From Anaeromyxobacter diazotrophicus (GTDB lineage Bacteria > Myxococcota > Myxococcia > Myxococcales > Anaeromyxobacteraceae): DNA of 64,000 nucleotides. Below the pieces are notes generated by a model that saw only the letters and a program-made list of their open reading frames with translations, was not told where the DNA came from and did no database searches. Where the stretch lies: NCBI RefSeq assembly GCF_013340205.1, contig NZ_BJTG01000002.1, forward strand, positions 124,001-188,000. The letters run 5' to 3'. A program made the translations under genes and the position numbers. Shown here in pieces: positions 63,070-64,000 of the stretch. How positions within the stretch are numbered: position 1 is the first letter of the stretch; every line of letters starts with the position of its first letter.

Positions 63070-64000
63070 GGGGGCGTCACCTCGAGCTGGTCGTAGCGGC
63101 AGCTCGCGGGCGCGCGGTCGGGCCGCCAACGCACGAACCGCGTGGCGTGCCGGAAGCGGTCGCCCTGCAGGTGGTCGTAGGCCACCTCGCAGGCGCGCTC
63201 GACGCGCAGCGGCTCCCACGACAGGTCCTTCCCGCGGTTCCAGCGGCTCGACGCGCCCGGCATGCGCGGCGCGCCGGCGTCCCCCGCCTCCGCCTCCGCC
63301 CAGTCGCGCCACGGGTGGCCCTGGAGCGCGCCCTCGCGCAGGGGCGCGAGCTCGGCGGCGAGCTCCCGGCGGCGCGCGGCGGTGAAGCTGCTGCAGATCC
63401 CGGCGTGGTGGAGCCGGCCCGCGTCGTCGTAGAGCCCGAGCAGGAGCGAGCCCACCTCCGTGCCCCGCCCGCCCTTGTGCCAGCGGAAGCCGCCCACCGC
63501 GCAGTCGGCGGTGCGGGCGTGCTTCACCTTCACCATGGTGCGCTGGCCCGAGCGGTAGGGCGAGGCGAGCTCCTTCGCGACCACCCCGTCGAGCCCGGCC
63601 CCCTCGAACCGCGCGAACCAGTCCTCGGCCGCCGCGCGATCCCGCGTGGCCGGGGTCAGGTGGACCGGAGGCGCCGCCGCCGCCAGCGCCCGCTCGAGCA
63701 GCGCGCGGCGGTCGGCGAGCGGGGCGCCGCGCAGGTCGCGGTCGCCCAGCGCGAGCAGGTCGAAGGCGACGAAGCTGGCCGGGCGCTCCGCGGCGAGGAG
63801 CTGCACGCGCGAGGCAGCCGGATGGATGCGGAGGAGCAGCGCCTCGAAGTCGAGCCCGGCCGCGCCCGCGACGACGATCTCGCCGTCGACGACGCACCGC
63901 TCCGGCAGGTGCGCGCGGAGCGGCGCCTCCAGCTCCGGGAAGTACCGGCCGAGCGGCTTCAGCTCGCGCGACTGGACGAGGAGCTCCCCGCCGGCGCGGA
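63000..64000 (-). CDS. ATP-dependent DNA ligase (partial, continues past right edge)
   Basis: The gene reads leftward, with its N-terminal part beyond the right edge. The visible start reads VVDGEIVVAGAAGLDFEALL, then FVAFDLLALGDRDLRGAPLA (ligase motif IV area), EGAGLDGVVAKELASPYRSG and TMVKVKHARTADCAVGGFRW (motif V), and the OB-fold end PYELSRIFRREGGARGGSPS. This is LigC/LigD-type ATP-dependent ligase. Motif I (KxDG) lies just outside the window. It overlaps the convergent polymerase gene, so the two NHEJ functions, usually fused in LigD, are split here into facing genes. Confidence 0.87.
   Translation of the reverse strand, partial: RAGGELLVQSRELKPLGRYFPELEAPLRAHLPERCVVDGEIVVAGAAGLDFEALLLRIHPAASRVQLLAAERPASFVAFDLLALGDRDLRGAPLADRRALLERALAAAAPPVHLTPATRDRAAAEDWFARFEGAGLDGVVAKELASPYRSGQRTMVKVKHARTADCAVGGFRWHKGGRGTEVGSLLLGLYDDAGRLHHAGICSSFTAARRRELAAELAPLREGALQGHPWRDWAEAEAGDAGAPRMPGASSRWNRGKDLSWEPLRVERACEVAYDHLQGDRFRHATRFVRWRPDRAPASCRYDQLEVTPPYELSRIFRREGGARGGSPSPLA

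Noticed and set aside
1-64000. CRISPR arrays, rRNA operons and complete prophage
   Set aside because: No regularly spaced repeats, rRNA sequence or run of phage structural genes was seen.

Overview
This is very GC-rich chromosomal DNA with dense genes and an almost fully G/C third codon position. Myxobacterial-style content (a class I HMG-CoA reductase with an extra N-terminal domain, isovaleryl-CoA dehydrogenase with methylcrotonyl-CoA carboxylase, a methyl-accepting protein with HAMP-like repeats, lipoprotein beta-propellers) suggests a Myxococcota bacterium, perhaps close to Anaeromyxobacter. That placement is inference. Both ends cut genes: a multiubiquitin gene on the left and an ATP-dependent DNA ligase on the right.

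Region 1 (1-4450) looks like the end of an integrated island. A gene with tandem bacterial ubiquitin-like (multiubiquitin) domains reads leftward out of the window. Diverging from it are a sigma-factor-like gene, a small helical protein and an ImmA/IrrE metallopeptidase, all translationally coupled, followed by two unrecognised genes. The island seems to stop at a 3' tRNA fragment (4421-4450) followed by a strong terminator, the usual footprint of tRNA-targeted integration.

Region 2 (4451-14400) is mixed. A frameshifted short-chain dehydrogenase remnant, a small membrane protein and an acetyltransferase come first. Then comes a leftward series that may be controlled by the divergent TetR regulator at 13712: NmrA-like protein, membrane protein, SnoaL-like protein, MFS exporter. 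A 524-bp direct repeat carrying the membrane protein gene flanks a 3.1-kb insert that holds an AT-richer TIR-domain gene and fragments of IS3-type, IS30-type and XRE genes. The TetR/NmrA gap holds five phased GTAC cores.

Region 3 (14402-33071) is ordinary chromosome: a beta-propeller lipoprotein, COG4705 membrane protein, cytoplasmic YceI, dicarboxylate symporter, LysR, zinc alcohol dehydrogenase, PTS enzyme I, chemoreceptor, porin, flavin disulfide reductase, PAS histidine kinase, lipoprotein, DoxX and an AraC regulator.

Region 4 (33215-38169) is a leucine-degradation operon: isovaleryl-CoA dehydrogenase and both methylcrotonyl-CoA carboxylase subunits.

Region 5 (38404-49123) centres on ion transport. 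A leftward four-gene operon encodes an aminoglycoside-phosphotransferase-fold kinase, an APS-kinase-like protein, a Na+/K+-type P-type ATPase and a universal stress protein; two of its junctions are GTGA overlaps. A second P-type ATPase is divergent from it.

Region 6 (49318-63999) holds IlvD, a chorismate mutase fused to an AroG-type DAHP synthase, a hybrid histidine kinase, a GuaB1-type purine enzyme, a DUF4382 lipoprotein, a second alcohol dehydrogenase/LysR/YceI set, HMG-CoA reductase, a rhomboid protease, and a convergent LigD-type polymerase and ATP-dependent ligase pair (non-homologous end joining). No rRNA, intact tRNA or CRISPR array was seen.
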